Source: Amia ocellicauda
Lineage: Eukaryota; Chordata; Actinopteri; Amiiformes; Amiidae
Length of the DNA stretch: 64,000 nucleotides
Reading direction: 5' to 3'
Assembly (NCBI RefSeq): GCF_036373705.1
Contig: NW_027102662.1
Coordinates: 186,001-250,000 of the forward strand
Position numbers and translations under genes: made by a program. A model generated the notes under the pieces. The model ran no database searches. It had not been told where the DNA came from and saw nothing but the letters and a program-made list of their open reading frames with translations. Positions 42,351 through 54,057 of the stretch are shown in pieces. Numbering within the stretch: the first letter of the stretch is position 1; each line of letters starts with the position of its first letter.

Positions 42351-44392
42351 ATGTCCGGAAACAACATCAGCGATTCGATTTAAACGAGTTTTTAGGCAAG
42401 TCTTCAGATTCTTTTCATTGACTCAGAGCGTGTTGTGTGCATGTATTGTAAATAAGGCTATAACATCTGTTTTAAGTTCTGTAAAATTATTTTTCAGCCA
42501 GTCAACAGGAGTTAATTCCCAACGCTGAGGAGATCATCTGGAACAACGACGGTAAGATTTTTGTGTTTGCGCTCATGGGTTCTTATGCATGGGTGTGTGT
42601 GGTTTTGAAGCGGCTCATTAGAGTTATGAAAACGTTTTAATATATATTAATGCCGGTCTCTTTAATTACACAGAAACTATCGAAAGGCCTGTGATTAATG
42701 TCTCCGAGGATCGACCAAGAGAAGTGGTTGTCCCTAGACAGGCTGTCTGCCGACCGGGTAAGAACTAAACCCCTGTTTGTTTGTATAACGTTTCTGTAAG
42801 ATGTTTGAGTCCAGTTTTGTTAATTTTAAAAAATTATCCTGTCTAACAGTATTAAGAAACGTGGTTCGAGACAACGAAAGGCCTTCCACATCGAGGGCTT
42901 GTTTCGTTTTACCTTCGAGAACCGTAACCTTTCAAGAATCTGAAAGGCCGTCAGCCCCGGTATCTGATAGCTGTGAGTATATATCTGCAGCCTGTAAGAG
43001 GTTAAAGCTTTTTATAAAGCGGTGTGGTTAAAGGTTAAACATGTCTCTTACCTTCACAGCGGTGCAAAAAGCTAAACCAGCCGAAAAACATAAGAAACGA
43101 TTATTCTGTGGAGGTAAGTAAGATCTTTCAAACTTTAATGTTTTTAAAAGGGCTTTGTTTGCCCGTTGAGGGCTAATATTTAAGCGATGGGTGACCGTTT
43201 CCTGTAGGGCGGGGGGTTCTGGGAAAGATCTTTAGAAGTCCGGACAGGTCTATGCTTGTTTCTGGGGAACGTGTTTAGAAATGACCGATTGCCGTACCGT
43301 CTGGTTAGGAAGTAAAGCCGTCCGAAAGGGTTTAGTAAGTTGTTTGGCTTATCTCCCGCTATTATACTTCTGTTTTAAAGTGGTTGTAGGAAAAGGCTTG
43401 AAGGTGTTCATTGTATTTAATATTTAAACAGATCGTGAAAACGTTTGTGAAACAGGAAGTCCCGGGATCAGGAAGCGTTTACACTTGGAAGGTTCGTTTA
43501 AAAATGAAATGTTGTTGTGTGTGTGTGTGTTTTATTAACAATATTACAGTTTTTAAAGAAACATTTAAGAAACAGTTTATTTACAGCGGCTTCTCTGTTT
43601 TAAATTTATTATCAAGTCCTAATAAATATATTGTCTGTAAATAATAAGGCGTTGTAGTGAATGTCTAAGGCTATTTTCAAAGGTCTAAAAAAGCTAAAGG
43701 TTTTGAATGTCCTGGACATGTTGTTTTAAGTTTGATTTCTGTCGCCGTTTAAAGATGTAAATGTAATGTATATTTTTATTCTTCCCAAGACTCTTGGGAT
43801 AGTCATTCTGTGAATGAGCTATTGAGGACAATTACCCCGTCTAAGTGGGATCAAACATCTTTCCCGGTGAGATCACCGAGAGGATCCCCCACGGTGGTCT
43901 TGGAGACCCCCCAACATCTACTCAGGCCACAGCCTTCTGGGGGTAATTCAACACCCCAGATTCAGCCCGCCGCATTGTCGGGCGGAACAAATACAGGCAT
44001 CCAACAACCTCAGGGGTCGCCGTCAGTCAGGGCTGACACACCACCCAACGACGGCCTAGTTTCAACATCGTCCCCCCAGACCCATTTCTTGGCTACCGAA
44101 ACGCGGAACAGTAACCCCGCGCTTGGCCAGGGTGTCACCGCAAAGGCCTTCTTGGTCTCCGTCCATGAGTATACACTCGCTCCTTGCCTCCTTCGACCGA
44201 GATTTACCGGAGCGACCATCCTTTGAAGCTGAGCCAGGCCACCAGCCCCCGGAGCTACTTCCTGAAGGTCGGCATGAGTTGCTACATACTTTGTTACAAA
44301 ATCAAAGACTTGTGTTAGTGGGGCAAAACCTGCTGATAGAGAGCCAAAACACCCTTATTAATACCCTTACTAACGAATTGTACCGTATTTAA
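42351..44392 (+). pseudogene. seven-exon left-end gene, copy C (two frameshifts)
   Basis: Exons 42351-42395, 42498-42551, 42674-42757, 42850-42972, 43060-43113, 43432-43491 and 43790-44392. Same exon 1 base loss as copy A. One extra base near 44113 (CAGTAACCCC) shifts exon 7. Splice sites and intron phases are unchanged. Confidence 0.72.
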
Positions 44393-44458
44393 TGTTTTAA
44401 TAGACACAAAACGCCTTACTATTGTGGGTTGTTGGAAAAATAAAAAATAAATTAAAAA

Positions 44459-46410
44459 ATGTCCTGACTTGGTAAAAGAACTCACAAACTAAAGGATTAT
44501 GAACAAGCTAGGGCCCCAAAAAGACCTTCCCGAGAGAACATCCCCGGCCCTGTTGTGAACTCCTCTGATGTCCCAATGAACCTGGAACTATTACAAATGA
44601 TAAATGATTTAAATAACCCCCAATTACCACCGATAGAATGTGAATTAACAGACTTACCGGTGAACCCCGACCTGTTACAGATGGTCAATGATCTAAATAA
44701 CCACCTCCCACCGGTAGCGCTTATAGAGGTTCACCCCCTAGTTCACCCCGATTTGTTTGAAATGGTGGAGTCTTTGGAGGAGCTACCCCGACCAAATTCT
44801 GCCCCTATTATAAATGATTTGAAACAATTAGAACACAGGATGGCGGCAGAAGCAGCCATCACTATAGAGGAGGGTCTTGACATTAACCGGTTGGATATCT
44901 TTGAAGGACTTTTACAGGCTTTCAATGAGCCTCCTCAAAAAGGGGGTTTTGTAGATGTCAGCAGTGGGGGTGTTCGGAATGTGGAGGGTTCTGAGACTGA
45001 TAAGGCTGTGGAGGACATGCTCTGTGAGAATGTAGGGGGTGAAGGCTTTGTTCAAAATGATGATGTGTCCAAGAGTACCAGTGATCCCGTGATTATAGAT
45101 AGACCGGCCTATAACAATTTTGAAATGATTCAGCGTTTTAATTTTGCAGAACTTTTAAATTGTGACAATTATGCAGAAATATTTGTCAACATACACGAGG
45201 CCTTGCAGAAAATGCTTGAACAGGTTGCTGAAAGGGTCAGACCTCGAGATGTTGTACAGTTAGAACTCAGAGGGGATGATTTGTTTAGCAACCTATCTGT
45301 AATGCTGAGTGGAGATAATTTAGATGTCTGGCTAAAATCGAAGCGTTATTGCAAAGAAACGCAGCCATCTTAGCTGATGAAAGTCTGTCTCTGGTAATGA
45401 ATGTGGTTCGTAACCCTGAGGGTGGGGCGCTTAGAAGACTGTCGAAATGCTTGAAGAACGACATAATTAGGACCAAGCTCAGGCAATTAGTGGTGAGTTC
45501 CAGTGGGGACAATAAGCTCTGTTTTGCTTACAGTTTAATAAAACTACTCACCCCCGACATGCCTGAACCCCAAGCTCTGCAAGAGGCTTTAATGCTTCAT
45601 CAGAGGGCCGGCTTAAACTCTCAACAGATGGTTGCCTTTTCAGACATCACCAAGTTGCAGGAACATAACTGTAAACCCCGCCAAGAGACAAATGTCCAAA
45701 CTGATTTTAAACAGTCTGTGGGGTAAGTTTGGGGAAAGAAATTACCGTCTAAACACAACCTTGATTAAAACCCCTGAACAGTTTATAGAATTTATGTTTT
45801 CCAAACAACATGCAGTATCACACTTTCAATTCTTAAATGACCACGTGGCACAGGTCCAGTGGAGGGCCCCTAAAGATTTCCCCACCAAACAGGGGAACGT
45901 TAATGTTTTCATAGCGGTTTTTACCACGGCTTACGCCCGGCTTGAACTGTACAACTTAATGGATCAGTTGCAGGAACGCACGCTCTATCATGATACTGAC
46001 TCTGTAATCTTTGTCACCAGGCCAGGGGATTGGGTCCCTCCCCTCGGGGACTACCTTGGGGAGTTAACGAGCGAACTAGATCCTCAGGACCACATAGTGG
46101 AGTTTGTTTCAGGGGGTCCTAAGACGCATACAGAACGGCTGCGGGTAAGACCTGTATGAAAGTTAAGGGTTTCACTCTGAACCATTGTAACAACAAGCTC
46201 ATTAACATCAAGTCTCTGAAGACCCTGGTAGAAAGTTTTGTAACCGAGAAAGACGCGCCTCCTCGTGAGATTATTACAGCCGGAAATCAGATCTATCGCA
46301 ATAAAAAGGGGTACACGTTGGAAAATAGATCACTAAACAAACGGTTCAGGGTGGTGTACAATAAAAGAGTGTTGAAGACTGATTATACCACTCTGCCTTA
46401 TGGATATTAG
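44459..46410 (+). pseudogene. polB: DNA polymerase B, copy C (exonuclease domain deleted)
   Basis: The N-terminal region (44555-45656) is joined to sequence just before polymerase motif B at about 45656. The zinc region, all exonuclease motifs and motif A are missing. Motifs B (LNSLWGKFG) and C (HDTDS) remain, and a 4-base change near 46125 splits the rest. The shared TGA near 44465 and the frameshift near 45340 are present. Confidence 0.92.
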
Positions 46411-47072
46411 CGGTGGTTTTGATAACAGACTTCAACACCCTTTCTCCTGTATTATAGCCGGTCCCTCCAATTCGGGGAAGAGCTATCTTATAAAGAACAT
46501 CATAGAAGATGTGGACGCAACCGTGTCCCAAGCTCTTGACAACATAGTGTGGTGTTACTCTTGCTGGCAACCTCTCTACGATGATTTGGCTTCGAAAAAA
46601 AATAATCTGAAATTTGTGCAAGGTCTCCCCGCCTCGTTGTGTGACGATGACTTGTTCCCGCCCGGTCAAACTAATCTAGTGATCCTTGATGACCTGATGG
46701 AGCAGGCCGGTGACAACAGTGAAGTGGAAAAAGCTTTCACAAAGTACACTCATCATAGGAATTTAAGTATTCTTTATTTAGTTCAAAATCTATTTTTTCA
46801 AGGTAAAAAAAAGCCGCACTATTAATTTAAATGCCAATTATATAATTCTTTTTAAAAACCCCAGAGATAAACTACAAGTCACCGTCTTGGCTCGTCAAAT
46901 GTACCCTAACCAGACCAAGTTCTTTTTGGAGGCATTTGAGGATGCCACCAAAAAACCCTACGGGTACTTGATTGCAGACTTAAAAGCACAAACCCCAGAA
47001 GACTTTCGCCTCAGAACAGGTTTGTGCCCGCCCGATTGGCCGGCAGTGTATGTGCTAAAGAAAAGGAAATAA
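46400..47072 (+). pseudogene. packaging ATPase, copy C (frameshift in A-run)
   Basis: Walker A and B are intact, but one extra A in the A-run at 46804-46812 stops the frame after 141 residues. The remaining ~61 codons are open in the next frame. Confidence 0.9.
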
Positions 47073-47078
47073 ATAAGA

Positions 47079-47414
47079 ATGTCTGTTCGGATTAAAAGAA
47101 ATCTGCCACTTTTGCAAATGTTATTTGAGGGGAGCCCGCGCCATAGGAAAGCTGTGCTGGCAGGGGCCCCCTCGGATTTGATCGAGACCCTGTGTGAAAT
47201 AGCTTTTAACATCTTACGCGGTAATATACCCCTAACCCCTTCTCAACATTCTAAACTCAAAAAACAAAAAGCGGTTATCAAGATCATCACTAATAAGAAG
47301 TATTCTATTAAAAGAAAAAGAAAGAAGATTAATCAAACCGGGGGTTTTATAGGACCGCTGTTGAGCATAGCCATGCCTTTCCTAACCAGTCTTCTAGCTT
47401 CCAGAGTGGGTTAA
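47079..47414 (+). CDS. pX-like basic/hydrophobic virion protein (copy C)
   Basis: 111 residues, open, with two substitutions relative to A (Ala to Thr in Ile-Ile-Thr-Asn, Val to Met in the hydrophobic tail). Confidence 0.6.
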   Translation: MSVRIKRNLPLLQMLFEGSPRHRKAVLAGAPSDLIETLCEIAFNILRGNIPLTPSQHSKLKKQKAVIKIITNKKYSIKRKRKKINQTGGFIGPLLSIAMPFLTSLLASRVG

Positions 47415-47416
47415 TA

Positions 47417-48158
47417 ATGGAATATGCTCAGAAAATGTTTTTGATCCCTCAGGAGCAGCTTGAGAAACTGAGAAAAAATGTTGTCGGGCCAGAGCCCATT
47501 AGACAAACGGCCGAAAACAACCTGGACTCTGAAATGAATGCTATACAGGCCAGGGCCGATTTAAATCAGTATTCCAAAGCCCAGTTGTATACCAACACGT
47601 TACAGCGCTACCTCCGTCTGGTTAGACAGGGTGAAAAAGATCAAAACATTTTAACTTTAACCATGGCCTCTCAAGAAAATGGTTCTGGGGCTGATGCGGG
47701 GGGTACGGTTGATAAAGATGTTGCGGTGACCGAACCTGTTGAGAGTTCAGAGGGAGATGTTGTAACGGATGTTTTGAGAAACATGCCGGCCAGAAGCAAA
47801 AGACATGCACAATATATCCTGCACAAAATGGTTCAGAAACCGCGGGTAACGGCTTGGAATGAACAGGGTGAATTTGTTTTTAAAGGACAACTGATCAAAG
47901 GTTCACACGTTTGATTTGTTGAAGAGTGTCACTAGCACTAATAAGGTACCCGATAGTCGCCGACCTGTAGGCTGGAATGCTTTCCTACAGGCGATGGCCT
48001 GTCTGAACATGCCCCAATCCACAGTTCCTAACCAGGAAACGCGACAAAAAATCCATCTGTGTAAAGAGGTGGAGCCTGATCTGACTCCGATATCTCATTA
48101 CTCTGACCGTGCTGAGCGACCATCCTCAGGATCTATCCATCGTTGGGAAGCTTATTAA
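47417..48158 (+). pseudogene. 247-residue Polinton gene, copy C (frameshift)
   Basis: Two bases are lost at about 47909 (CACACGTTTG against CACACATGTTTG), stopping after 165 residues. The rest is open from 47916. Confidence 0.85.
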
Positions 48159-48337
48159 TCTCATGTTTTTATTTGTCTCCCCTGTAAATAATGACCCGAC
48201 AAACAATTTTTTATTTTATTTTTTTTATTTTCAAATGTTGTACATTTATTTATAACATAACCCGTGCTTTGTATTAGAATTGTTTTGAATAAAAACAAAA
48301 CTAATGATTCAAAGGCTGTTTTCATTATTTTTTCACC
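48159..48337. terminator. convergent polyadenylation region, copy C
   Basis: AT-rich spacer with plus-strand AATAAA near 48289 and minus-strand AATAAA motifs near 48246, as in copy A. Confidence 0.5.
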
Positions 48338-48910
48338 TTAACACGCATGACATCTTTTAAAATCCTCACAAGAACACCCCATCTGTATACATGGCTGTCT
48401 AGGGTCGTAAGTCATTGTGTTATAAGGGGGGGTCCACAGTGTACTGACAAACTCTGCCACTTTTTTATCATTTTGGCCTAAATCCTCACTGTACAAGGCC
48501 ATAATATCGGGGTATGACCTTCCTTTAGATCTATGATATAAGAAAAACACACAGTGTTGACCACAAGTGAAGGTCTGAAGACTTTGTACTTGACGACCGC
48601 TGTAAATGGTTTCTTGACAGTTGTTGAGCAGAAAGTTATTGATCTTCCGAGGGAAAGGTCTGAAATCCGGGGGGTTTGCATAGGAATCAAAAAATTCACC
48701 ACGGTGGTCCTCCCTTAGATAAATAGCCAGCCAATGTTCTCCGGGCATATTTTTAGGGTGTGTGTTGATTATGTACATTGCAGGTAAATTCTTGATCTTA
48801 AATTTAGGCAGCTGATCGCAGGTGTAGACTCCTTGAAACAGTTTCCGTGAGCTGGCCAGGGCATTCATGATGTGGTTGAGCTCTCTGGTGTTCATTTTAA
48901 TAATAATCAT
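48338..48910 (-). CDS. adenain-like cysteine protease (copy C, intact)
   Basis: 190 residues. Candidate catalytic residues follow the adenovirus-protease order: His59 (GEHWLAIYL), Asp75 (EFFDSY), Gln112 for the oxyanion hole, and Cys120 (TCGQHCVFFLYH). The family matures capsid proteins inside virions. The C-terminus is Cys/His-rich (CSCEDFKRCHAC). Two in-frame ATGs exist (48910 and five codons later); the first overlaps the hexon stop by 14 nt, a coupling kept in all copies. It is the only unbroken protease in the window; A and B are frameshifted and D truncated. Confidence 0.9.
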   Translation of the reverse strand: MIIIKMNTRELNHIMNALASSRKLFQGVYTCDQLPKFKIKNLPAMYIINTHPKNMPGEHWLAIYLREDHRGEFFDSYANPPDFRPFPRKINNFLLNNCQETIYSGRQVQSLQTFTCGQHCVFFLYHRSKGRSYPDIMALYSEDLGQNDKKVAEFVSTLWTPPYNTMTYDPRQPCIQMGCSCEDFKRCHAC

Positions 48911-50214
48911 ACATAACGTTTCTCCTCTGATTCACCTCAATAATGTTGTCAAACACTGCATACACGACCATATTTACAGTGCGTGGTAGAGGCTGCTTGA
49001 AACGCATCTCCAAACGCATATTGCCCGTCTTCATCAGTGAAAAATGTTGTCCACACTCTTCGTCAGGGGTCAGGTTGAAACCGTACAGGGTGTAACCGCT
49101 GCAGTATTCCCGGCGATCGATCAGCCGGGAGTTTGATCCTTGAGATGGCGACCCGTAGCCAGTACTACACTGTCATATTCACGAACCACATTGCCGTTTT
49201 CAAAGTCAGGTTGAAAAGGTCTGGATGGAACCTGCACACCATCGACGTACAACGCTATAAATTCCGCGTTATAATGTTTAAAGTTAAAGGGGTTCTTGTT
49301 GTAAACCCCGGTAAATGCATCATTATCCACGAGACCTATAATAACCTGTTTTGGGAGCTGTCCTAGAAACAGATTTTCCTGGTTCATCACCCGTGTCCCT
49401 GCGGGGATACTGTGGACTTTCATATAGACTCTTTCGATCGGGTACTTGGCGTTTGCCGTCATTAACGCCTGCGCGTGTCCTAGTTTAACCGCCGGGGAGA
49501 CGGACACTTTTTTCACAAACAGCGAGGCCGATAATATGGTCAGTTTATATTTTTCAGTATCAGGGGTCATCAGACAAAAAGCACTTTTACTACGGATCAT
49601 TTTAATTTTAATGTCTACCCCGTTGAGCATGAGTTTTTCTTGGAAAAATATGTCTGCATGGATATGCCCCATTAGCTCAAAGGTCCTCCCTTCTGTTGAA
49701 AAGGCCGTTCTTTTTTGCAAACCCTTATTGAGTCCCTCTGGATCCTTGTCGTCCATAGCTTCCGGGATGTCTTTGAAGAAAAGGCCGGGGTTGAACTGTT
49801 TGCTTAGGGTCTCCTCACTATAATTAAGTATACACTCCATCATGGCTCTATAGGGGTAAGTATTGCTGCTTTGACTAATGAGCCGATTTCCCAGGGTCAC
49901 ATCCACCTGTGAAAACATGGTGGCCACCGGGTAATTGATTAATTGATGACCCCAGCGTTGGCCGTCTTCTCGATTGCATCGCCATCCTAATCAGTCACTT
50001 TACAGTTCATTAAAATAAATGTGTTATTCAAATCAATATAATCCTCGCCATTGCCAGCTATAAAAAACTCCAGAGGGGCCGTGTCTGAAATTGCAGAAAG
50101 AGGGGGAATCTCTACATATATGATCTTATCTATACTCGTTTGAGTGTATGGAACTGTAAACAGATCCAGTTCTGATTTGACGCATTCTTCCGATAGACTG
50201 TTGACAAAAGACAT
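48897..50214 (-). pseudogene. hexon / major capsid protein, copy C
   Basis: Breaks: the stop after Val-Thr-Asp near 49987; an insertion duplicating ATTAATTG near 49936, shared with copy D; and a small insertion at 49126 (CAGCCGGGAG against CAGCAGAG) that truncates the last ~70 residues. Confidence 0.8.
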
Positions 50215-50216
50215 GT

Positions 50217-50705
50217 TTAAAAGATGTATCCTGAGGCTCTATTTTTCTTTCTTTGAGACTTTCTTTTTGCAGGTTTTTTCTTGTGCTGCTTCCTTCTCCG
50301 AGTGTTTCCACGATATGTTGGAGAATGAGAGATTCTTCGTTTTTTGTTAGCCACGGATCTTCGTCGCCCTGGTGGACACATGCTGTTTCTTCTTTTACCC
50401 CCCCTCCTCGCCATTACCATGAGACCCGAACCCTCCTGATGCTCATGGCTAGCTGCCCGGTTCATAACATTGGTGAACACGTCACTAACAATATTTTTAG
50501 CCGCTGATTTCAAGTGGGGTCTGGCTATAGCAAAGCCTCTCTTAAGCAGGGGTACGGCCATTCTAAAGAGACCATGAAAGAGTCCTCCTAGACCGGCGCC
50601 ATACATTGTGGGGGCTCCTACAAAACCGGGCAAGCCGTTCCCGGCTTGCATCTTGTAATAATCCACATAGGCGCTAGGATCTACATAACCCCTCGAGGTA
50701 GCCAT
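50217..50705 (-). CDS. pVI-like minor virion protein (copy C, intact)
   Basis: 162 residues from MATSRGYVDP. Residues about 35-70 form an amphipathic Gly-Leu-Phe-rich segment (GGLFHGLFRMAVPLLKRG), recalling the membrane-active part of adenovirus protein VI. The last 60 residues are extremely Arg/Lys-rich (RRRKQHKKKPAKRKSQRKK), suited to DNA or core binding. It lies 2 nt upstream of the hexon start and just downstream of penton. Similar proteins accompany hexon in animal Polintons; the pVI comparison rests on layout, not proven homology. Copy D (59187-59675) is identical as far as I can see. Confidence 0.62.
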   Translation of the reverse strand: MATSRGYVDPSAYVDYYKMQAGNGLPGFVGAPTMYGAGLGGLFHGLFRMAVPLLKRGFAIARPHLKSAAKNIVSDVFTNVMNRAASHEHQEGSGLMVMARRGGKRRNSMCPPGRRRSVANKKRRISHSPTYRGNTRRRKQHKKKPAKRKSQRKKNRASGYIF

Positions 50706-50706
50706 T

Positions 50707-51439
50707 TTAATAATGTACAAACTGTTTCAGGGGTCGAAAATGTAGTTTGACAATAACTTTACTGAAGCGGAAGGGTACGTTGATATTCTGATCCGATTTT
50801 ACTTCGATCGTGATGTTGTCAAATTGGGTCTTTGAGACTGGTACGTAGTGTGGCTTGTCATAAGTAATTGTGACCATGTCATTGCTTTTACCTTTAATAA
50901 GTACATTTCTCAAAAGGGGGACATAACTATCCCCGACCCTCTGGTGGGTTATGATATCCGTATACACATAAAGAGTGTAAAAGCCGCCCCACCACTTCTG
51001 AGAACCTGCTCTCTGTGTCAGAATAGATCCCAAATATACGCCCCAGTTGGCCGCTGGTTTGAATGCTAATACCTGGTTTTGACACCTTGTACACTCTGTT
51101 TTTAATAGGGTTGTAATATAGCTTGATGTTGGGGGTGCCTTCTGAGAACTGTTTATGCATCTCATCTAATATTTTATCCACATTGTCATAATAACCTCCT
51201 TGTATCGTGAATGTCCATTGACTCTTTTTAACATCATCAAAAATGGCGAAAGTGGCATCCTTATCTTGTAAAACAGCCCAAGTGTAAGGATACTGTATTT
51301 CCGCCAACCCCACTTCCCACGACCCCCTTAGATCTATAGATTTTCCAAATTGTACCGTGTAACTGGATATTTCATTTTTAGGGTATATATCGAGAGAGGC
51401 GTTACTGGGTAGAGTCACGTAGAAGCCTCCTGATTCCAT
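50707..51439 (-). pseudogene. penton / minor capsid protein, copy C
   Basis: Starts at Met-Glu-Ser-Gly-Gly (51439). The first frame is open to the shared frame change near 51000, and the second frame continues with YVYTDIITHQRVGDS to the stop at 50707. No other break is seen, so this shared change is its only lesion. Confidence 0.78.
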
Positions 51440-51485
51440 CTTGAGTATCGAAAGTAATGCCCACAACACACCCGCGGGCAAGTTG

Positions 51486-52577
51486 TTATAAGGATTGAAT
51501 ATCGGAAACCTGTTGTTCCGGGACCCAACTATTGAACTTTTCAGGCCATCCAAGCCATTTCATCAACACATATTTTTTCCGGTTCTGGGTTTTTTCAGCT
51601 AATATCTTTTCAACTCTGTATACACTGTCTTTACCCACAATAATTTTTTGTAACTCGGCTTCGTAAAACGTTCCTTCTATATCCTCCCCGTCATAGTCTT
51701 TTAACCGGTACACGGGTGGGTCTCTAGCCAACTGTTCGGTAACTGTAAAATATTCGTCAGAAAATGTTTCTTCATAACCTTTGGCAAAAGTACTCCTTAG
51801 CTTTGAAACGCGAACCACATCACCGATGTTGAACTTATAAGTAGTTTTTCCCTTCTTAATAAATGGTCCGTATAATTTTTTATAGACCTTAAAAGAATTA
51901 CTTTGATCAACATCTTTAGGCTTCATTTTAATACTGGTGTGATACCCTTGGTTGTAAGCATCGATAAAATCCTGAACTTTATCAAAATACTTGAACGTGT
52001 TGACCGCTGTAAAATATCTCCACATTTTGGTCTTTATGGTGCGGTTAAACCTCTCCACTACCGATGCCCTAAGCTCATTACCGGTGGTGAAATGATGTAT
52101 TTTGTGTCTCTTCAGTAGATTCTGAAATTCTCTGTTGAGAAACTCTTTTCCTTTATCAGTCTGCAGTTTTTTAGGACATCGACCCTGGGACAATATATCC
52201 TCAAAGGCCCTTGTCACCGCCCGACCTGTTTTATTATGTAGAATGCGAGCCCAGGCATATTTTGATAACACATCGATACACATCAACATCAATTTGTGAC
52301 CATTGTTATGTTTTGATAAATTTGACATATCGACTAGATCCATTTGCCATTGTGAGTCTATGTCAGTTGCATATACGCGGTTTCTTTTAAAGTTAATCCT
52401 GAGAGGTTTATGTAAGGTATAGGCGTCTTGTTCCCGTAACCATTCTGAAACAACCACATCATTAACCTTCACTCCGGCCTCAGCGAGTCCTCTTTGAAAA
52501 CCCTTCTTACCCGCCAAACCCCCAATCTTGGCTGGGTTGTAGTATAGTTCCTGCATTTGGGGAGCTTGCCGAGTCAT
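51486..52577 (-). CDS. retrovirus-type integrase with chromodomain (copy C, intact)
   Basis: 363 residues with all catalytic residues and the chromodomain. Differs from A by a few residues, for example Lys-Asp-Val for Ile-Asp-Val, Glu-Glu-Thr for Glu-Gln-Thr, and Ser-Asp-Ile for Cys-Asp-Ile near the end. Confidence 0.94.
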   Translation of the reverse strand: MTRQAPQMQELYYNPAKIGGLAGKKGFQRGLAEAGVKVNDVVVSEWLREQDAYTLHKPLRINFKRNRVYATDIDSQWQMDLVDMSNLSKHNNGHKLMLMCIDVLSKYAWARILHNKTGRAVTRAFEDILSQGRCPKKLQTDKGKEFLNREFQNLLKRHKIHHFTTGNELRASVVERFNRTIKTKMWRYFTAVNTFKYFDKVQDFIDAYNQGYHTSIKMKPKDVDQSNSFKVYKKLYGPFIKKGKTTYKFNIGDVVRVSKLRSTFAKGYEETFSDEYFTVTEQLARDPPVYRLKDYDGEDIEGTFYEAELQKIIVGKDSVYRVEKILAEKTQNRKKYVLMKWLGWPEKFNSWVPEQQVSDIQSL

Positions 52578-52616
52578 TCTGTCAAATAACCACACAGACC
52601 CACACTATGCGCAAAG

Positions 52617-52624
52617 TTTTTATA
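52617..52624 (-). promoter_or_regulatory. TATA box of the integrase gene, copy C
   Basis: TATAAAAA on the minus strand 40 nt upstream of the ATG. Confidence 0.5.
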
Positions 52625-52749
52625 CAAGGTTTTTTATTCAACTTCAGGAGAGCAGATACCCCTTTTTAGACATTTGAGAAAAGTATAACATACACAACAA
52701 TTTTTTCTACGGTCCAGACAAAAAGAAATCAGATGATTGGTTACTTGAT

Positions 52750-53268
52750 CTATATCAACAAATATACCTGTTTCTTTATCTTGTAGGCACACACCTCAGT
52801 TACATATGTAAATAAAACAACAATATGACCTATTTTAAAAGTAAACAGAGGTGTATTAAACATGCTCAGTAAAAGGTCATACAGATGTTGATGAAATGGC
52901 CTAATATCATTCTTGGCCCCCTTGAGCGCTTCATCCCAGTGTTCGTACCCCCCGGTCTTTGTTACAGCAGCCATTAACTTTTCCAGGTTTGAAAGTTGAT
53001 CCTCATCGATGGTTAAATCTGTAGAGAAAAGGCTCGCGTTGGCTACTTTTCTGTCAAGCACATGGTGTAATAGCGCTCTCAGGTTAGCTGCAGAGTGTTG
53101 ATGACAGAACCAGTTGCAGAAGCAGTCCAGGGTCTGAGGTCTTGGAGAGTAACCGCAGTCAAAGGGTTCCAGAGTGTATACAAAATCTGGGGAATAGAAC
53201 CAGGGGTGATCCCGGGTTTGAAGAGGCCTGTAGAGCCTGTCGACGTCCGCAGCTTTCAGGTAAGACAT
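52750..53268 (-). CDS. in-frame fusion of the 282-residue and Bcl-2-like genes (copy C)
   Basis: 172 codons, open. The first ~46 residues are the Pro-rich start of the 282-residue protein (MSYLKAADVDRLYRP). A deletion at about 53131 then joins it in frame to residue 5 or so of the 130-residue protein (LDCFCNWFCHQH). The Cys/His cluster and acidic tail of the first gene and the MG start of the second are lost; the BH1-like segment and all other Bcl-2-like residues remain, without the stop found in A, B and D. The N-terminal acylation motif is therefore replaced by another gene's start. Whether it is expressed is unknown. Confidence 0.75.
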   Translation of the reverse strand: MSYLKAADVDRLYRPLQTRDHPWFYSPDFVYTLEPFDCGYSPRPQTLDCFCNWFCHQHSAANLRALLHHVLDRKVANASLFSTDLTIDEDQLSNLEKLMAAVTKTGGYEHWDEALKGAKNDIRPFHQHLYDLLLSMFNTPLFTFKIGHIVVLFTYVTEVCAYKIKKQVYLLI

Positions 53269-53346
53269 TCTCTTTAATTTTAAACCATGATTGAATTGTT
53301 GCGCCTTTTATCCTATCTCTTCACTACGTCACGACACACCGCCCTC

Positions 53347-54057
53347 TTAGAAGAGAGTAGCCCCTGAGCCGTCAGACCCCCCTCCAAAACCCCACACGTC
53401 GTCTGTTTTATCATCGTCGTCGTCATTCAAGGGGGATATATAATCCATAATCCAGCATATTCTCCTTCTAACCAAATCCAGTTGCGAACATTTGGTCAAG
53501 ATGTCAAAACCATCATTTATACAGTTTATGACCTCTTTCAAGAACGGCCAGTCCACGGCGTCAAACATAATTTCAGTAACCTGTTTTTCTGGATCCTCCA
53601 CACCCCCTTCAATAGGGTTTGTAATCAGAGTACTGCTAAACAAAACCTTACGATCTGTAGTTAGAGATAGACTCTTCACCACTCTACCGTAGTTCTGCAA
53701 GCTTTCCCATTCACACCTTTCAAAACCCTGAGTCGGAGACTCCATTTCGCATTCTCTTGGACCCTCTTGCAAGCCTTCTAGAGTCTTATCCACAAGCCCC
53801 AGATCTCTCCAGGCCATCACCTTCAACCAGTCCTCATAAGAGTATTCAATTACCGTCTCAAAAGGTTCCAACGTACCCTCCTTCTCTCCCAAAGCAAAAA
53901 GCTCCACTCCAACATAGCTGGGATCCCTTTTAAAGCGGTAACCCCGTCGAGCCCCCCAGAACAACACCCAGGAGCGTTCAATCTTCAAATTGGTGAGTAC
54001 AGGAACCCTTGCCCGGGATTGTTTCTTGCGGGGTTTCATGTTGATGTCGCTGGACAT
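53347..54057 (-). CDS. 236-residue terminal protein of unknown function (copy C, intact)
   Basis: Open, same length as copy A, with few changes (Arg for Gln near residue 15, Arg for Lys in GPRECEME). Native promoter and terminal repeat lie upstream. Confidence 0.6.
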   Translation of the reverse strand: MSSDINMKPRKKQSRARVPVLTNLKIERSWVLFWGARRGYRFKRDPSYVGVELFALGEKEGTLEPFETVIEYSYEDWLKVMAWRDLGLVDKTLEGLQEGPRECEMESPTQGFERCEWESLQNYGRVVKSLSLTTDRKVLFSSTLITNPIEGGVEDPEKQVTEIMFDAVDWPFLKEVINCINDGFDILTKCSQLDLVRRRICWIMDYISPLNDDDDDKTDDVWGFGGGSDGSGATLF

